In this document: piece after piece, positions 62,555 through 64,000 of the stretch
Layout: each line of letters starts with the position of its first letter
How positions within the stretch are numbered: position 1 is the first letter of the stretch
Source of the DNA: Polyangiaceae bacterium
Lineage (GTDB): Bacteria; Myxococcota_A; Polyangia; Polyangiales; Polyangiaceae
DNA length: 64,000 bases
Direction: 5' to 3'
NCBI GenBank assembly: GCA_013361525.1
Contig: JABFXY010000008.1
Coordinates: forward strand, 1 to 64,000
Notes under the pieces: model-generated
The model's database searches: none
What the model saw: the letters and a program-made list of their open reading frames with translations, nothing else
Told to the model about the DNA's origin: nothing
Made by a program: the position numbers and the translations under genes

Positions 62555-63088
62555 TTGAAAGTCGTCGGCATCGATCCCGGTACGCGCCATATGGGGTGGG
62601 GCGTGCTCGAGCAAATCGGCACGAAGATTTCGCACGTCGATCACGGCGTCATCGACACCGATACCGATCAAGGCCTCGGCCCGCGGCTGGTCGAGATCGA
62701 CGACGCACTCTCGAACATCCTCGCGGCCCACAAGCCGGACGTCGCGGCCGTCGAAGCGATCTTCTTCGCGAAGGACGCACAAGCCGCGGCGAAGCTCGGC
62801 CACGCGCGCGGCGTCGCGCTCCTGCGGCTCGCGCGCGCCAAAATCCCCTTCGTCGAGATACCGCCGACGCGCGTGAAGCGAGCGGTCGTCGGAGCCGGCC
62901 TCGCAACGAAGGAGCAGGTCGCGATGGTCATCACCTCGCTCCTGCGCCTCCCCCAACCTCCGCGCGCCGACGCGGCCGACGCGCTCGCGAACGCCTTCGC
63001 CCACCTCACCATGGCGCGCTTCACCGAAGCCCTCGCCGCCTCCACCGCGCGCCTCCCGCCGCCTTACAAAAAGGCGCGTCGCCGCTGA
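62555..63088 (+). CDS. ruvC: Holliday-junction resolvase RuvC
   Basis: The 177-residue nuclease cuts Holliday junctions with RuvAB. It reads (TTG)KVVGIDPGTRHMGWGV, where Asp is the first catalytic acid; VEAIFFAKDAQAA holds the second Glu; and RADAADALANAFAH provides the final Asp/His group. The TTG at 62555 gives the usual N-terminus and GAGGATAAGG lies about 12 bp upstream; no in-frame ATG or GTG is near. The larger frame from 61511 is a shadow of the oxidase gene that happens to join. ruvA and ruvB are not in the window. Confidence 0.92.
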   Translation: MKVVGIDPGTRHMGWGVLEQIGTKISHVDHGVIDTDTDQGLGPRLVEIDDALSNILAAHKPDVAAVEAIFFAKDAQAAAKLGHARGVALLRLARAKIPFVEIPPTRVKRAVVGAGLATKEQVAMVITSLLRLPQPPRADAADALANAFAHLTMARFTEALAASTARLPPPYKKARRR

Positions 63089-63097
63089 TCGGACGAA

Positions 63098-63213
63098 AAC
63101 CGCAAAGACGCAAAGGGAAGAAAAAGTTCGCGAAGAGTCGGGATTTCGGCCTCGCAACCTGCGTGCTCGAAATTCCTTCGCGTCCTTCTTCTGCCCTTCG
63201 CGTCTTTGCGGTT
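63098..63213. repeat. Long imperfect inverted repeat of the ACCGCAAAGACGCAAAG type
   Basis: AACCGCAAAGACGCAAAGGG (63098-63117) pairs with the sequence at 63194-63213 in 19 of 20 positions; the similarity continues over about 10 further bases. A 7-bp inner pair CGCGAAG/CTTCGCG (63129-63135, 63176-63182) is nested. A/G-rich repeats of this type recur between genes in diverse bacteria. It lies between the convergent ruvC and lolA-like genes. Confidence 0.7.
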
Positions 63214-63247
63214 CATCATCGGCGCGGCGGCGAGCGGCGCCGCAGCG

Positions 63248-63958
63248 TCAGGGCTTCATGATCTTGGTGCCCGGCGGGGGCTTGAAGTCGAACTCTTTTG
63301 CTTCGACCGGCTTGTTTACGACGGGGTCGGTGAAGTCGAAGCGGTTTCGATTGCTCTGCGCGTCGATGACGATGACGCGGCGGACCTGGCTCGTGGGGCC
63401 GTCCACGTAGAGGAGCATCTTTTCGTACGCAGGCGACACCTCCTTCGGGACGGCCTCGAGCACGTGGCCGCCCTCGAACTTCATCGTCGCCGCGTCGAGG
63501 AGCTTCAGCTTGAAGTCCTTTTCGAGCTTGCCCTCGCCCATCAAGAACGCGAGCGCCGCGGGGTACTGCGACTTCGAGACGTTCGTCTCGTACATCTGCT
63601 CGGCTTCTTTTTCGTAGACCTTGATGATCTTCCCGTCCGACACGACCCGATTACCGTTCGGCTCGTCGTAGACGAAGCTCATCTTGCCGGGCTTCTCGAA
63701 GACGACGCGACCCTTCGACTCCTTCTTCTTGTTCTGGACCTTGATGAAGTAGACCTGCTTGAAGTTCGCTCGGTAGGTCTTGGTCCCGTCGTAAAACTTC
63801 TGAACGCTCTTGGCGACGGACTCCGCGGTCGTCGGCGTTGGCGGCCCCGCCATCGCGGTCGAGGGGGCCAGCAAAGCTGCGCCGCCGGCGGTGAGCGCGA
63901 CCAGCGCGACGGAGGACTGCACGAGGAATTGGCGTCTTGTCACGGCGAAGGCCTTCAT
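63248..63958 (-). CDS. lolA: LolA-like outer-membrane lipoprotein carrier, Tat-type signal
   Basis: The 236-residue protein begins MKAFAVTRRQFLVQSSVALV. The twin Arg followed by xFL and a hydrophobic stretch ending TAMAG suggest a Tat signal, unusual for LolA, which normally uses Sec. The mature part has FYDGTKTYRANFKQVYFIKV, KKKESKGRVVFEKPGKMSFVY and LYVDGPTSQVRRVIVIDAQS, the hydrophobic beta-baglike fold of LolA, and a late NRFDFTDPVVN. It would carry lipoproteins across the periplasm. It sits alone; a ribosome binding region lies near the window edge. LolA is the best match, but the subfamily of myxobacterial paralogues is broad. Confidence 0.88.
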   Translation of the reverse strand: MKAFAVTRRQFLVQSSVALVALTAGGAALLAPSTAMAGPPTPTTAESVAKSVQKFYDGTKTYRANFKQVYFIKVQNKKKESKGRVVFEKPGKMSFVYDEPNGNRVVSDGKIIKVYEKEAEQMYETNVSKSQYPAALAFLMGEGKLEKDFKLKLLDAATMKFEGGHVLEAVPKEVSPAYEKMLLYVDGPTSQVRRVIVIDAQSNRNRFDFTDPVVNKPVEAKEFDFKPPPGTKIMKP

Positions 63959-64000
63959 GAGCTATGGGGGTAGACGGACGAGGACCGCGGGCCATGCAAG

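Noticed and set aside
61511..63088. 525-residue ORF ending with RuvC
   Set aside because: The first two thirds are a frame shadow of the oxidase gene; RuvC begins at the TTG at 62555.

Overview
The window is very GC-rich and gene-dense, and most proteins read like those of a large-genome myxobacterium (Myxococcota, probably Polyangia; inferred from gene style, not from a marker gene). The signs are five Hanks-type Ser/Thr kinases in 64 kb, several carrying zinc ribbons, TPRs or membrane segments; many lipoproteins with disordered Pro/Ala/Ser tails; an FHA-type sigma-54 activator; and an ECF sigma factor with a linked membrane regulator. No rRNA, tRNA, CRISPR array, prophage or complete insertion sequence was seen. 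The one mobile-type gene is a RAYT (REP-associated tyrosine transposase).

Layout. 1-9.4 kb: a truncated TPR protein, a divergent kinase beside a thioredoxin-like membrane protein, a lipoprotein, a TPR/disordered membrane protein and an FHA/HEPN-like protein. 9.5-15.4 kb: a CPA2 antiporter, a small His-rich protein and a translationally overlapping pair of exported proteins. 15.4-16.6 kb: the RAYT bracketed by REP-like palindromes. 16.6-24 kb: thioredoxin-TPR lipoprotein, DJ-1/PfpI protein plus dipeptide epimerase, a repeat-rich membrane protein, an FKBP lipoprotein and its partner. 24-28.6 kb: beta-propeller lipoprotein, class V aminotransferase, kinase, TerB-like protein and a small lipoprotein.

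28.7-36.4 kb is the best-defined unit: a complete tryptophan operon aroF-trpE-trpG-trpD-trpCF-trpB-trpA, with all six junctions overlapping by 4 bp. It is preceded by a short leader ORF with three consecutive Trp codons and a set of mutually exclusive hairpins (a trp attenuator), and followed by a rho-independent terminator. A divergent kinase with a 2TM C-terminal region shares the promoter region.

38-45 kb: an exact 93-bp tandem duplication, a VTT/DedA-like protein, and an RND efflux operon (adaptor, pump, TetR) divergent from a second TetR gene. Three copies of an ATCGCAAC-N6-GTTGCGAT-type palindrome lie between the divergent genes and reach both start codons. 45-53.5 kb: exported lipoprotein, ECF sigma and regulator, outer-membrane-like protein, endonuclease/exonuclease/phosphatase-family enzyme, PEGA/TPR protein, an elaborate nested hairpin, and an EAL phosphodiesterase. 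53.5-64 kb: kinase, mazG, rlmN, FHA sigma-54 activator with a GAFPGA motif, zinc-ribbon/TPR kinase, a GlcD-like oxidase, ruvC and a LolA-like protein.

The window therefore mixes housekeeping functions (Trp synthesis, MazG, RlmN, RuvC, LolA) with dense signalling and envelope functions. All structural RNA and operator calls come from reading the sequence by eye; none was folded computationally or tested by comparison.
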